Source of the DNA: Homalodisca vitripennis
Lineage: Eukaryota; Arthropoda; Insecta; Hemiptera; Cicadellidae
Direction: 5' to 3'
DNA: 64,000 bases
Assembly (NCBI RefSeq): GCF_021130785.1
Contig: NC_060212.1
Location: 144,897,001 to 144,961,000 of the forward strand
Position 1 is the first letter of the stretch. Each line of letters opens with the position of its first letter. The notes beneath the pieces were generated by a model. That model was not told the DNA's origin and ran no database searches. It worked only from the letters and a program-made list of their open reading frames with translations. The position numbers and the translations under genes are program-made. Below are positions 1 through 11,300 of this stretch, piece by piece.

Positions 1-71
1 CACGAGCTTTTTGCTATATTTATCAATTCTTGAATACCAGTCAAAACGTTGCAAAAGTAAATTAGCATTTG

Positions 72-626
72 AGAAACAATTTAAAATAGTAAACGCGAAA
101 ATCCACCTATCAAGAATATTCCTACAGGGAAAAATATTTGACAAGTTGCGATTTATGCTCCACGTACATGAGCATAAATCACAATTTTGTATTGATCTTT
201 TCCCATTCAAAAATACGTTCCTTTTCAGCTTATTAAGGAGCCGTATTCTCTAAAAAGTTATTAAATACGTTCAATTAATGCTTAAATATATATGTAATTA
301 GATACTATTGCTACAGTCTCAACCATAGTTATCGAAGGGTATCGTTATTCTAGAAAAAATGTAATATAGTAAGTGCGAAACTCCAACCTATCAAGGAATT
401 TACTACAGGGAAAAATATTTTACAAGTAATGTCCACGCACATGATCATGAGCCACAATTTTGTAGTGAACTTTTCCCATTCCAAAATACGTTCCTTTATA
501 GCTCTTCAAGGAGCCGTATTCTCCAAAAAGTCAATCAATATTTTCAATAAATGCTGAAATGCATGTAATTATCTGTTGCTACAGTCTGAACCATAATTAA
601 TCTTTGAAGGGTTTTGTTATTCTAGA
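72..626. repeat. Two-copy direct duplication, unit about 275 bp
   Basis: Two diverged copies lie head to tail, at about 72-354 and 352-626. Shared landmarks in the same order are GCGAAA..TCCA, CTACAGGGAAAAATATTT, TTTTCCCATTC, AAAATACGTTCCTTT, AGGAGCCGTATTCTC, GCTACAGTCT and GTTATTCTAGAA. The copies differ by many substitutions and small indels, so the duplication is old. No coding potential is evident; an 80-codon frame across the first copy is not conserved in the second. It may be a fragment of a longer tandem array or a duplicated transposon piece. Confidence 0.8.
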
Positions 627-654
627 AGGATTATTTTTGAGTATTTCCTCGGGT

Positions 655-1115
655 TCCGGGAGCCAAAAATCAATTACTGCCACAAACAATTAAGGCAGAG
701 AACAGAGTTTGTAGAGGGTGCAGGTGTGGGGGCCGAGATATAAATCAAATTGGGCCACCGACTGCGGCGCCGAGCGGACCGCGCCACTCCTCGCAAGGGC
801 ACCACATACCCGTACTCTCTATTAATTGGCACTTTCACTCGGCGGCAGAAGGTTAATTGGTCTATAATCACCTCAACACATCAGCAAATAATGAGGTAAA
901 CGTTGATTTACTTATACATATATGGTAAACACGTCCGGCACGTATAATCTTGCGCGTTCCTGTCTAAACGGTGCAGCAGGTATTCCCACGAGAGTTGCAT
1001 TCCGCCGCTATGTTCCAGTGTAGGACGGCGCTGCGAGCCGAAGTGTGCGTTCAGTTGCATTGTTGCGACTAATTGGCAACGATGTGTGAGGCACTTGGGC
1101 TGACTCAAGCAAGCA
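655..1115. other. GC-rich low-repeat island, possible cis-regulatory DNA
   Basis: This block is clearly richer in G+C and CpG than the surrounding AT-rich DNA and matches no repeat elsewhere in the window. It holds several TAATTGG-type homeodomain core sites (for example TATTAATTGGCA and GGTTAATTGG near 820-860, and ACTAATTGGC near 1068). Short frames on the minus strand lack a recognisable product. A conserved non-coding element or enhancer is an inference from base composition and motif density only. Confidence 0.3.
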
Positions 1116-1289
1116 TTTCTGAGCAGTACTAAGTAACATGATGATTACAAGTTGTCATTACATATTTATACCCGTTGAAAAACTTACAGATTGGGAATCA
1201 CAGACACAAAGTTAAAGATGTTACAGCACACTCATTGGAGTTAAGATACTGATGCGAGATACCGTGCACTCACTCCTTGAGCGGAATTA

Positions 1290-1955
1290 AAGTCGACTAA
1301 AAATGACTATAACTGGTTACCATAAAAAGGATGGTACCAGAAAAGCGGGTTGCTGTTCGACTTTTATTTCCCCTCTTTAATTTCCGTTTATGTTGTCGAA
1401 AATGGAACCCCAAAAATAACTGTAAGTGAGCTTCAAAATTTGAATGGAACCTGAAAAATTGGTTTCTTTTCTAGTTTATATATTTACTTCTTAATTTCTG
1501 CTTATTTTGTCGATTATGCAATACCAAAAATGATTGTAACTGGGTACCTATCAGTGGATGATACCAGAAAAAATGTGTTTCTTTTATAGTTTATATAATA
1601 TTTTCTTTTTAACTTCTGTTTATGTTAACGACTACGCATTACATAGAATGACTGGTATGGGTGACAGAACTGACTGGGATGGTACAACGAAAATGGGTTT
1701 ATTTTCTAGCCCCCCCCCCACTAACTTTTATTTATGTAGCCGATAATGCAATACCAAAAATGGTAGTTGGGTACTTACCAATGGATCGTACCAGAAAATT
1801 TGCTTCTTTTCTTGTTTTTATATTTACGTATATTTTTTGATAATGAAACGCCCAAAATTACTGAAAGTGGATAACTTACATGATAATAGGAACATGGGTT
1901 TCTTTTCTACTTTTATTCCTCCCCCCTTAATAATTGTTTATGTACGGATACAATA
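1290..1955. repeat. Diverged tandem array, unit about 115 bp, 5-6 copies
   Basis: A unit with the order ATACCAAAAATGA, TAACTGGGTACC, GGATGGTACCAGAAAA, GGGTTTCTTTTCTAGTTT, ATTTCTGTTTATGTTG recurs about every 110-118 bp; 'accagaaa'-like landmarks occur near 1337, 1561 and 1790, with weaker forms between. Copies are strongly diverged and contain C-homopolymer tracts near 1711 and 1920. The frame at 1558-1746 is a by-product of the repeat. Confidence 0.7.
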
Positions 1956-2352
1956 CAAGATAGGAGTACGTCACGTCACACGTGTTGTATTACGGCTTTC
2001 CTGAGGTTACTTGCAAAGTTTCAAGTTACACGTGTTATATACTACCAAATGATGTTACTCACTTAATTTCCAAATTGATTTACCCAGTGATTTTGACATT
2101 GCCATCGTGGTTACCCATAAAATCAATGTACACATGTTGTCCAACGCTCAGCCAAATCGTGTGCAGTGACATACACCATCTTCGAACTCTTTATTGCCTA
2201 TATAAAAATGAAGCATCAAGTAAAATTTCAAGTTTATAGGTAATTTCATTTGCAACACATCGTTAGGAACGATATGGAGGTAGACAAACAAACAGAAATG
2301 AAACGTTTCTAGCTCGTCGAGTAATAGGCTTGTAGCGTTCAGCCAACAATTT
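1955..2352. repeat. GCTCAGCC-type interspersed repeat, copy 1
   Basis: This is one of at least six related copies in the window. The recognisable order is an ACACGTGT-rich 5' part, a TTACCCATAAAATCAATGT segment, AACGCTCAGCCAAAT at about 2140, 'gtgacatacaccatc', a CTATATAAAAATGAAGC segment, an ATTTCAAGTTTATAGGT segment, a pyrimidine-poor 'caaacaaacag' stretch, and a second degenerate GCGTTCAGCCAA at about 2337. The internal and terminal CAGCC motifs are about 192 bp apart. There is no coding sequence. The family could be a SINE, a MITE or a Helitron end; I cannot decide. Confidence 0.7.
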
Positions 2353-2833
2353 GGCCCTCGGCTCCTACAACAATACCAGTGCTTGAATCACTGCTGAAAG
2401 AACATTTTAAGTTTATATAGACTCTAGAGGACAAATGAGAATATTCTAAATTTTGTCACGTATGTTCAAAAAGTGAGAAGAATGTTATGTTGCATATGGT
2501 TCCTGAGTAAGCCTTTGAAGGCCGTTATAGGTTTATAATCTTTGCTGTGCCTGTTACCCCTGCAGTCACGTGATTGACAAGTAATTTATGTGAGCTACGG
2601 CGTTCGAAAGAATAGCTAAAATTATTTAAACCATGATTCAGTTTTGTTATGAACATGATTTTTATACATGCAAAAATGTGTTTCCAAAATTGAGTAATAT
2701 CCACGTTGAAATGGTAATATACCACTAGTTTCGGACAGTTACTATTCAGTACTGAGGCAAGCAGCGTCAACGTCTGGGTTGGAAGCATTTGAGCCTGATA
2801 ACTAATCTGGTTCATGTATATAAATATATCATA

Positions 2834-3171
2834 TACCGAGTGTCTTAAAAGTCCCATTTTTTACTTCCACCCCCCCCCCCAATGGGATATTTTTTGCTTA
2901 TGTCAAAATTTTTAAATAAGATCCTCTAGTAAGTACAAATAGTTTTAAAAGTATTTAAAAAGAAGAAGAATGGCGCAAACTAAGGATATATAATGCTACT
3001 CCTATTAACTAACCCCCAAATTATCCCATTTTGGGGGGAAGGGGTAAAAAAAAATCATATGTCAAAGAACTCTTCAGTTGCTCACATAAACACCCCTCAA
3101 AGTAAATCACTCACCATCTCTCTTCATAAGAAAGTTAATAGGAGGGGAGGGGACTTTTAAGATACCCAGTA
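2834..3171. mobile_element. Mariner-type MITE with TA target duplication
   Basis: A 334-bp element (2836-3169) lies between TA dinucleotides. Its ends are inverted repeats: CCGAGTGTCTTAAAAGTCCC on the left and, read from the right end inward, CTGGGTATCTTAAAAGTCCC. Such GGGTGTCTTAAAAGTCC ends with TA duplication are characteristic of Tc1/mariner-derived insect MITEs. Poly-C at about 2870 and G-rich tracts near 3036 and 3142 lie just inside the inverted repeats. There is no transposase sequence, so movement would have needed a source in trans. Confidence 0.8.
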
Positions 3172-4280
3172 ATACATGTATAATTCTTTAGGGTATATTA
3201 TTGTTAATGAATATGGTCAAGTTGTAATGTTGTATTGTAAGGGCGTCATTATTACTGTTATCGTAGTGTATAGAATGTTTCATTCAATTATTTTACTATA
3301 TATCATTGCTGACAGTAGTTACGTTTGAATTTATAGTCTTGTGTCTTCTTTATAACACGTATTAAATGTCGTGTATAATCATAATATATTTCATATTGAA
3401 TAAGTGCACATTTTCCATTTAATGTTGCAATGTATCTATGGTCGTTTTTGCACATTTTAGTATCAGAATTTAACCTTTATGATGACCAATTACAATTGCA
3501 AACAATTACATATAATAAGGTGTTACATCCCCATTTTTAATATACTGGAAACTTTACACATTTTAACTGTGCGTTTTGTAAGGGTTAAAAAATATCAGAT
3601 TTCATTGTTCTGCATACAGTTTTATTAGTATGGTGCCAAAATTATTCAGTATTAAAGAATCATGTGAATTTTTAATATTTTAATTACTAATAAAATTTAT
3701 TTTAGAAAATTAATATCATCAAGCCCTTTAATAAAAGAATAACAAAATTATGTTTAAAGAAAATCTTATACAATTATAAATGTTTTTACTGTGAGAGACA
3801 ATGTATTATGAAAGTTAATTTCATATATTTTGTAATATGTAAACAATAGCTTACAAACTTTGCTGAAGCATCACGGCTGACAATGGCGACAACAGTCTTC
3901 CATGGTAACCTTTGAGAAGTCCAAGGCATTTAAAATCCTAAATAAAAATATTATTTTAGTTTATTAGCTTGTGTAATATAAGACAATCATATAACAAGTT
4001 TAGTTTTTAGTTTTGGCGGAATTTAAAGAGGCAAATGCAATTACGGCCACAAAAAGCATACATTTCACCTGTAATTCATAATGTATTCCATTAGAGTAAA
4101 TTTCTTTCCCCACATTGTATAGGTATTATACATTCAAGGAGAATATGATCAAAAAAGGGGTTTTAATTAGTGTTATAATGAAAAAATGAATTAAAATCTT
4201 CATCAATATATTTGCAGGTTTATTTTTTGCTTGACCTTGCTTCATCTACCACCTTGTTCCCAACATAGGGGAGGTTCCTC
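3172..4280. other. AT-rich sequence, no feature seen
   Basis: This is very AT-rich DNA with many short A and T runs and stop codons in all frames. I see no gene, RNA or clear repeat. Confidence 0.6.
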
Positions 4281-4315
4281 TATAAATGGAACGAGAGACC
4301 ACCTTCATCCAGTCT
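4281..4315 (+). promoter_or_regulatory. Candidate TATA/initiator core promoter
   Basis: TATAAATG at 4281 is followed, with the A of TCCAGTC at 4311, by an initiator-like sequence exactly 30 bp downstream, which is the usual spacing of arthropod TATA and Inr elements (Inr consensus TCAGT). The flanks are locally GC-richer than the neighbourhood. The first downstream ATG (4395) opens a frame of only a few codons, so any transcript start here would need a splice soon after or would be non-coding. Chance occurrence is possible. Confidence 0.3.
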
Positions 4316-5009
4316 ACACTCATACAAGTCTGCTTTACTCTCCGTCGAACTTTCTGTAATATTTATAGTCCTGCAACCAAGAGAAAATTTGCAATGTATA
4401 AGCACACAACTTGAACTACCTTGAAATAGATAGACATAATAAGAAAAAATAGATTATCAGCCACGCTAGTTTTGGGAGGTCAAAATGGCAGAGTTTGAAA
4501 GGGTTTTAATTAACTATGGAAATTCTTTTAGATTGTACTTCTTCTAGCTCGATACACTAATATTGATAAAACCGACCGTCAGACTGAATAAATAATAACA
4601 ACATATCACTATCCAATCATTTTGTCAAAGAGACTGAAATACGCTGCTTTAAGAGTCTGTATATACAGTTAGCTGACTTTGATTTAACAACAGTATTTAC
4701 TTGTCTGACGGTTGGTTTAAATACTGTTGACACACATATAAAAAAATGTGATCTGAGAAAATAATATTTTTGGCCGTTTCGATACCTTCCGATTTCGACT
4801 TCCATCAAAACCAGCATGTCTAACAATCTGTTTCTTTCTTATGTAAAATATATCTATCTATTTTAAGAAAATCCAGGATGTGAGTGCTTGTACAATGTAA
4901 TTTTTTTCGTCTCCTAGACTACTAAAATGTTTAAAAATCGATATTTTCTGGGTTATTAGCTAAACTTTTACTCTATTTCTAACATTTTTAAATGTTGGAA
5001 CACAAGAAT
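4316..5009. other. AT-rich sequence, no gene seen
   Basis: Apart from short frames without similarity to anything I recognise, I see nothing definite here. ACTGTTGACACAC and TAACAACAGTATTTAC near 4686-4735 are unremarkable. Confidence 0.55.
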
Positions 5010-5270
5010 GTTAGAAGCAAGGACGTAGCCAGCGAGGAGATCCGGGCCCCTTGGACTCCCCCCCGAATTTTAAATTACTTTTTCAGTAAACGATTATTAT
5101 TATTTAAATAATTCAGTATTGCTGAAAGGTACTGCTGAAAGATCGTTCTCAACAAAGAAACGGGTCAAGAACTTTTTAAAGAACAAAATGGGGCTTAACT
5201 CTGTGTCGACTACGGAAAAATATTAGTTGTCTGGACCCCCAACATTCTTCCTGGCTACGTTGGTTAGAAT
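5010..5270 (+). mobile_element. hAT transposon remnant with C-terminal transposase coding scrap
   Basis: A 245-bp element (5018-5262) has inverted ends CAAGGACGTAGCCAG and CTGGCTACGTTG and is flanked by near-identical 8-bp target duplications GTTAGAAG (5010) and GTTAGAAT (5263). An 8-bp duplication and GGACGTAGCC ends fit hAT elements. Inside, one frame reads ERSFSTKKRVKNFLKNKMG before a stop, which matches the start of the hAT C-terminal dimerisation region (family pattern ERSFS...LR..M). The rest of the transposase is deleted. A second copy sits at 47196-47446. Confidence 0.85.
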
Positions 5271-6535
5271 TGTGAGGACCACTATAATATCTGCAACGAG
5301 AACTAGTGTCAAATAATCCATCTCAGAGCTATATAAAGTACTCCCTAACATGAGTTGGAAATTCTAAAATTAACATTCTACATTTTCCTTAAACTGAAAT
5401 GGTGTTAAATACGGGCTTTGTTATATAACTGTAGTATTTTAGTTCGGATGATCTAAAGTTCAGTCTATATCGGAAGTATTTATTACATTATCAGTTTGGG
5501 TTTAGCTAATTATTTGATAACATGAGATTGCCACATACATGTAATTAAATGTAAGCATTCAATATTTTACGGAAATTAAATTGAAACGAATAATCCTCAA
5601 TCTAATGTCATTCATTTCTGCCATCTTCAGAATGACAAGCCCAGGGGCCCGATTGTTTTTGTGGAGGATGTCCTTTTTGGAAAGACTTATTCCTTACAAT
5701 TTCTTATAATTATCTTAGATAGGGGGCTTAACTCGAGTGAACATATTGATATGCACAGAGCAGATCCTGCAGAATCTAGCAATGCTCTGTTTCCCAAGAG
5801 TTTTAGAAATGGTTTATTATGGTCATTTTATAATCCATTCAACACTTTCGTACGGAGTGAGACTTTGGGTATTTTGGTTTAAAAACAAAATGTCTATGTT
5901 ATAAAATTATAATATTCGCAAAGTGAATTTATAAACAGTCGTGTAGGGAGGCTTTAAGATTGTAGCGAGTTGGGATTGATGAGTTTGCCATACCTCTCTG
6001 TACATTCTTGAGGTACCGTGTTCTGAAGATTTCGATGCGCTTTCATCCCGGCAGTGACGTTCATCAGTTTAAAACCAGAGGCGGGGACACCTTTCGACCT
6101 AGCAACGTAGACTAACGTTATCTCAATACCTGCTGCTGCAGGTTAGGCTACAATAAACTCCCTGAGAGTATAAATAATTCTGATAAGCAAAGTCGATATA
6201 AAACTCACCTTTTGGTGTCCAATGCATTTTAATCGTGATGAATTCATGCTGCTGAAATATTTGAAAGTACCAGATCTAAAGTCAGTGCTGCTATGTTTGA
6301 ATTAATGTTTGTAAAATTGCAGCCTGAATGTGTGTGAATGTTTCTACGAGGGCCTACCTATTGAATTCAAGCAATTTTCTGACGTTTGATATAGAATATG
6401 AAAGTAATGTAATACAAAATATTTATTATTATTATTATGAGAAAATGTTATATATAAACGTGGCTTCTATCCAGGGTCTCCGGAGTTTCAGATATTTACA
6501 AACACATGACCTACATGCAAGAGTTGAGCAAACCG
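5271..6535. other. AT-rich sequence with short frames only
   Basis: I see no recognisable gene. A frame at 5661-5882 has no motif that I know. The ATT microsatellite at about 6421-6438 is short. 'ggcggggacacctttcgacctagc' style GC-richer DNA near 6060-6130 is brief. Confidence 0.55.
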
Positions 6536-6775
6536 ACCGGTGTAACAATAAATGCAAATTGTTGCAGCAGCAGCAGCGGCAGCGCGGCGTGTTGTAAGCT
6601 GGACGGTAAGCCACAGGCACGGCGCACTGCCCGAGGTGCTGATGGGCCTTGCGATACCTCAGATTGATAGACATCATGCCGTGAGCAGGCACGCGTGGCC
6701 GACCACCCCCACAATCAATTACCCCGTATCTTCTGGCTCTGCCGGTAATCACAGGGTGTGAGAGGGTGGCTGCTC
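6536..6775. other. GC-rich island with CAG/GCG microrepeat
   Basis: A GC-rich block contains a short run of GCA/GCG triplets (about 6563-6590), which creates overlapping frames on both strands (alanine-rich forward, cysteine/leucine-rich reverse). None resembles a known protein. It ends near CAATCAATTACCCCG. Regulatory function is only a possibility. Confidence 0.3.
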
Positions 6776-7489
6776 TAGATTCCCATATTGTCCGACTCCT
6801 TAGGCTAATCTAAGGGTGGGAGATTGATTCCCGGTCTTTTCGATATTGAAATTACCCCCGAAAAGGTGTGAATATGATAAACACCCTTGTTAGCACCTTG
6901 TTGTCCTAAATATATTCAGGCGTTTAGACCAAATTTGGGCCTTTCTAAGGACCGCATGCCCCTTGCGTTGACAGGATCCTGATATACTGTTAGATCCTAG
7001 GGGTGATTAATGAACTTGTAGGCCTCTTAGATACAGGATAACGTTAGTATACTCAGTGAGATCTATTATAGAACAAGCATAAAGTACAATAAATGTATGT
7101 CAAAGGTATCTAATATTAAAAGAACTTCTTGATTTTTGTACGGCGAGTTTAGGTGCATTTAAAAAATAAAAATTATGATTTTACTGCCATTTTTTTTATC
7201 AAGCTCTTACATTTTAAATGTGCCTTTTATAGACTTAAATAATATATCCCTCTGTTAGTGCCTGTCCCACGGGATTACCAAAGTTCTATTGTTTATCTCA
7301 TGAGAGTATTTTGGTTTAGTTTAAAACAGCTGATTACTTAAGCACACAAGTGTTAGTCAGATACAGTTTTCAATAATTAACCAACTTAATTTTACGAGAG
7401 TATTTTTTAATCAGCTGATTAAACACACATGGTGACAAACACACCAACTCGCACGTTTGCTTACTGCAGTTATTCTCAAATCCATTAAC
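6776..7489. other. No gene; short direct repeats
   Basis: AT-rich sequence. Two related segments, about 7302-7345 and 7395-7432, share GAGAGTATTTT followed by CAGCTGATTA and CACACA, a small direct duplication around an AATCAGCTGATT palindrome. Nothing else is recognisable. Confidence 0.5.
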
Positions 7490-8585
7490 TTAACACCCTT
7501 TGGATGCTAAGCAAATTTCAAGATTCGTTTTGAGTAATGCCATGCATGTGAGCTGTGGGTGTTTCCTGAGTGCCAGTGGTAAATGGCCTATAACAGCCAA
7601 GTGTGCCAAGCACAAAACAGCTATTTTGTTATGTTAGACTAAAAATTGTATAACTCCTATCCTAATACTGATAAATGGACAATTATTTTTTTGTTTTGTA
7701 GGTTGTGAAATATACTGTTATGTAATAACAAAGTTTTATGATAATATCCAAAATTATAATTAAGTAAACTAAAAAAAAAAAAAAATTTGTATTAATTTTT
7801 TTAATTAGAAAACTTATATTATTTTACTATTTATGTAAACATATGTTACATTTTACATTAGTATGTATAATTATGAACCAATATAGAAAATTTCGGAAAG
7901 AAATATTGAGAAATAAAAGTTTTATAAGATTTTTAATAAAACTTTACATTTGGACTAAAATGCTAAAATATTGACAATGTAATGTAAGGGCATGTTATTG
8001 TAAGGGCTTTTCTAAACAAAACTATATTTATTAAACTAGCATTGAGATGGTTGAAAAACATTGGTTAGGACCCTAATGCATGTTCACAAAAAATAAAATC
8101 ATGACAAATAGCCTATTTTTTTATATTATTTGCTTTTACTCACCCTCAGTTATTGAAAGGCAGAAAAAGTCCAATCTTCAATCACTCACTATTTTTTAGT
8201 GCCTATAGTCTGTAGCATAGGCCTATTGAAACATGTTACTAAGTCTATAAAAAACTATGCAAAGAAATGTCTCTATATACAATATATTAATAAATTATAA
8301 ATAATAAATAATTATAAAATATATAAATAAATATAAATAAATTATAAATTATTGTAATAAATTATATATCAATTTGTTAAGTAACTCTTTCCCTTTCGTT
8401 TGATGTATCTGTTATGAAGATTCGCTTACTATATGATTTAAAAAGATAATATAATCGCAAAGCCGAAAATATCGGCCCGCGGCACACTTCGGTTAAACGT
8501 AACGGGCCGAAAACATCGGCTCTCGGCACGCTTTGGTTAAATATAGTGAGCCGATAATATCGGCCCTTGGCACCCAAAGGGTTAA
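7490..8585. mobile_element. Possible piggyBac-like non-autonomous element
   Basis: The right boundary is CACCCAAAGGG followed by TTAA (8582-8585), i.e. on the minus strand TTAA-CCCTTTGGGTGCC. The left boundary at 7490 reads TTAA then CACCCTTTGGATGC, similar but with two extra bases. TTAA duplications and CCCTTTG-type ends are usual for piggyBac-like elements. Near the right end three imperfect repeats carry self-complementary cores GCCGATATTATCGGC, GCCGATGTTTTCGGC and GCCGATATTTTCGGC; near the left end GTGCCA motifs recur. The interior is AT-rich with AAT/TAAATA tracts (8285-8370) and no transposase. The pairing of the two ends is an inference. Confidence 0.4.
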
Positions 8586-8589
8586 TACC

Positions 8590-9520
8590 GGTTTATTGTT
8601 ATGATGGTTTTCTATTGTTTTTATTATTTTGTTTATATAGTTGGACGGAAGAAAAATCAAATACATTTTTAAAACGTTATTTTTTGTAGATTGCATAAGA
8701 GTTACAAGTTGTAGCGTTTCAAGTAATTATGACTGTGAGTTATAAAGAATGACAAATCAAAACTAAAATGTTTACAAGCTCTTCAGTTACTTAGACCAAG
8801 TTTTAGGTCATAATTATTATTTTGATTTCAAAACAACGATTTGAGTGATATAAAAACAAAACTGAAATACAAGTTGAAAGCATTACTTCCCAGTCGATTC
8901 AAACGTAACCTAGTGGGAGGACTGTAGATAAAAAATATGGCTTAAATGGTTTCTTAACCTTGATTCAATAAAAAGTTTAAATTTTCAGACGGTCTGTATT
9001 TAAATTTTTAATTGCGTTTTCTTAATGTTTCCTAAATATAATTGTAAAAATAAAGTTTTTAAACCTTAAATCTTACAGGGTAAATGGCTTTAACCATTTT
9101 TAAAAGTATTTATTGACATGTCAGCAATTAAAATACACCGTCGTATCACCAATAGCATATAACATTAATAATGCACGATTGTATTTGATACATTAATGTA
9201 ACAGAGCTTAACATAAAATCAACATGTATCCAAAAATGTAATACATTACATTAAGGCGAACAAACTTTTGGGAACAATAACTTTTATTGCAGCAAGTGAG
9301 TGTGTTAAAAAAAAAGGAAAATATGAGTTTTTAATATCTATAAATTGGATATTATTCGTTGCTCTTTACATTTAATACGTTTTCCAAAAGCTACAGAATA
9401 CTACATAAGTGCTCGTACATATTAATACAACCAAGTAATACCGTTAGTAATCTAATGCATTAAATGGATTGTGATCTATGGTACTCAAAATCATCACATA
9501 TCATAACCGACACGTTGTAG
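8590..9520. other. AT-rich sequence, no feature seen
   Basis: No gene, RNA or strong repeat. Several ATGTAATACATTA-type motifs near 9187-9250 are AT-rich chance similarities. Confidence 0.55.
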
Positions 9521-9855
9521 ATTATCGATATCTCGCACTCTAGTCGAGTAACGAGATCGAAATAACGAGCGTTGGATCTGAGCGTAGCGAGGGGCGGCGC
9601 GGCGAGCAATAGAAGCAGTAGTTACCCAAGACCCGGTAAATCAGAGTGATAAACACATTATCGATCGTGAACCTATAAAGTGTCGGAGCCTAATAAGGCA
9701 CCTCTGTCGCGTAACAGTGTGCTTAGTGGTCAGATAGCCGCTAATTATGTCTCGGTGAGTCACTCTGCTCTGTATGTCTCTGTACTGTAGGGTCCGAGCG
9801 CGTGCGCCTCCTTCCTGTCATGCAAATGTTACTTTCATCATTGCTCGTTTGAAAG
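9521..9855. other. GC-richer unique block
   Basis: This segment includes ATCGATATCTCG, GAGTAACGAGATCG, a GGGGCGGCGCGGCG core near 9590 and the octamer ATGCAAAT near 9821. It is not repetitive within the window. A cis-regulatory role is possible but unsupported beyond composition. Confidence 0.25.
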
Positions 9856-9879
9856 GAGGTCTTTGTTTTTCCTTTTAGC

Positions 9880-9968
9880 CATTTTTGTTCTCTCTCCTTC
9901 CCCTTCTTTCCCTTTCCCTCTCCCTCTCACCTCTCTCCCTATCTTTAGTTCTCTCCTCTGTCTGTCTA

Positions 9969-10058
<90 letters not shown>

Positions 10059-10112
10059 TCTCTCTCCCCCTCCCTCCCTCCCTCCCCTCTCCTCTCTCTC
10101 TCTCCCTCTCTG
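9880..10112. repeat. Polypyrimidine tract with TCTG and TC microsatellites
   Basis: A continuous C/T-rich strand contains (TCTG)n at about 9957-10003 followed by a pure (TC)n run to about 10053 and then mixed TCCC/CTCT tracts to about 10112. Frames on both strands are low-complexity Ser/Leu or Arg/Glu strings and are not genes. It is a likely length-variable locus. Confidence 0.95.
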
Positions 10113-11084
10113 AATACCCCTGTAAGTCCAAGCAAAGAACTTGGTCATAAAGTGATGAAGTTAATAAAAAGTGATAAAGGGAATTTTTTTCGTATAATCT
10201 TACATTTTTACCACTTGATTTCCTATGATTCTGCGGATAATCTGATTCTTGTTGTACTCCTCTCTGGTAATTTTTGCACTTAAACCTCTTTTAATCTTTT
10301 TTTTCATACTTAACAGTCGGCTGTAGAGGAAAGACCATGGGGTTTTTCCCCATAAGAACGATGTTAAATCTCATACACTTTTACCCTTTATTTTTGTTCA
10401 CAAAATAATGGGAGATATTTCATTTTTAAGAGGTTATTACAAGTTTTTGTATTTCTTGTGAAATTTAAATTTGTTTAGTATTTAAACGATGAAGTACAAA
10501 AATTTAGGGACTTTTTCTGAATATATTTCTGAACGTTTGGATTTTCTATTTAAAAGCAATACATATCTATCTCATTAATAATGCATATGTATTTAATATG
10601 TATATAATATAAAATATATATTACATTATACGTATTTAATACATTTAATAATGTCGTAAGTGTGCAAGAGGTTTAACATTGTTCTTATGGGGCATAAGTC
10701 AATATGACAAGGCCTTGAACTAAAGGCAGCTTGAATTATCAGACTGAGGATTAACAGTATTGAAGCGTAATTAATTCATAGTCGATTAAACTCGATAATT
10801 TGATTCAATGATCACTCTTCAGTCATTTTTCAATTGATATAGAATTGCCTCATTTTGTAATATTTTAAATGTTAAAATACATCAAAATGCTTAGGAACAA
10901 TTTTGTTACAACTGCTTACAATTCGTAAACATTGTTTCCAGCTCAGTCGGAAGAAATAAGTTCATATGGTTACAACTGAAATATTATTAATTTATTCTCT
11001 TGGGATCTACAGTACTTAATATATTGTAAGCCGTTCGAGATACAAAAAATTGTTAATTATAAAATTTTTAGTAAGTGTTATATA
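10113..11084. other. AT-rich sequence, no gene seen
   Basis: AT-rich, with short AATATGTATATAATATAAAATATAT-type tracts near 10585-10625. CCATGGGGTTTTTCCCCATAAGAACGATGTTAAA (10338) and GTTTAACATTGTTCTTATGGGGCA (10670) form a loose inverted pair about 330 bp apart, a possible decayed inverted-repeat element. Confidence 0.45.
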
Positions 11085-11300
11085 AGTCCAGAATACTTTT
11101 TATTTTTTCTCTAGATTTATTAATAACGGAATCATGACTTTTTTAAAGTTTGAACGGTTGCCATAATAAACCAATTGCCGTACAAGCTGGCCAACGAACG
11201 TAGTTAAGATATTATTTTATAAGATCAGTTTTGTACCAAGTTTCAATTTTGGTTTCAACTATTCAAATATTTGTATAATCTTTTTAAAACAGCTGATATC
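11085..11300. repeat. Interspersed repeat shared with 43.9-44.2 kb
   Basis: The order CTTTTT..TTTTCTCTAGATTTATTAATAACGGA, ACTTTTTTAAAGTTTGAA, 'gttg', and a GGCCAA segment recurs at 43865-44020, and its first part again near 44150-44185. The function and class are unknown. At 43.9 kb it abuts a tRNA-derived SINE-like segment. Confidence 0.55.

Noticed and set aside
9838..10283. Overlapping frames of up to 132 codons on both strands
   Set aside because: They are Ser/Leu or Arg/Glu strings translated from a TCTG/TC microsatellite, not a protein.
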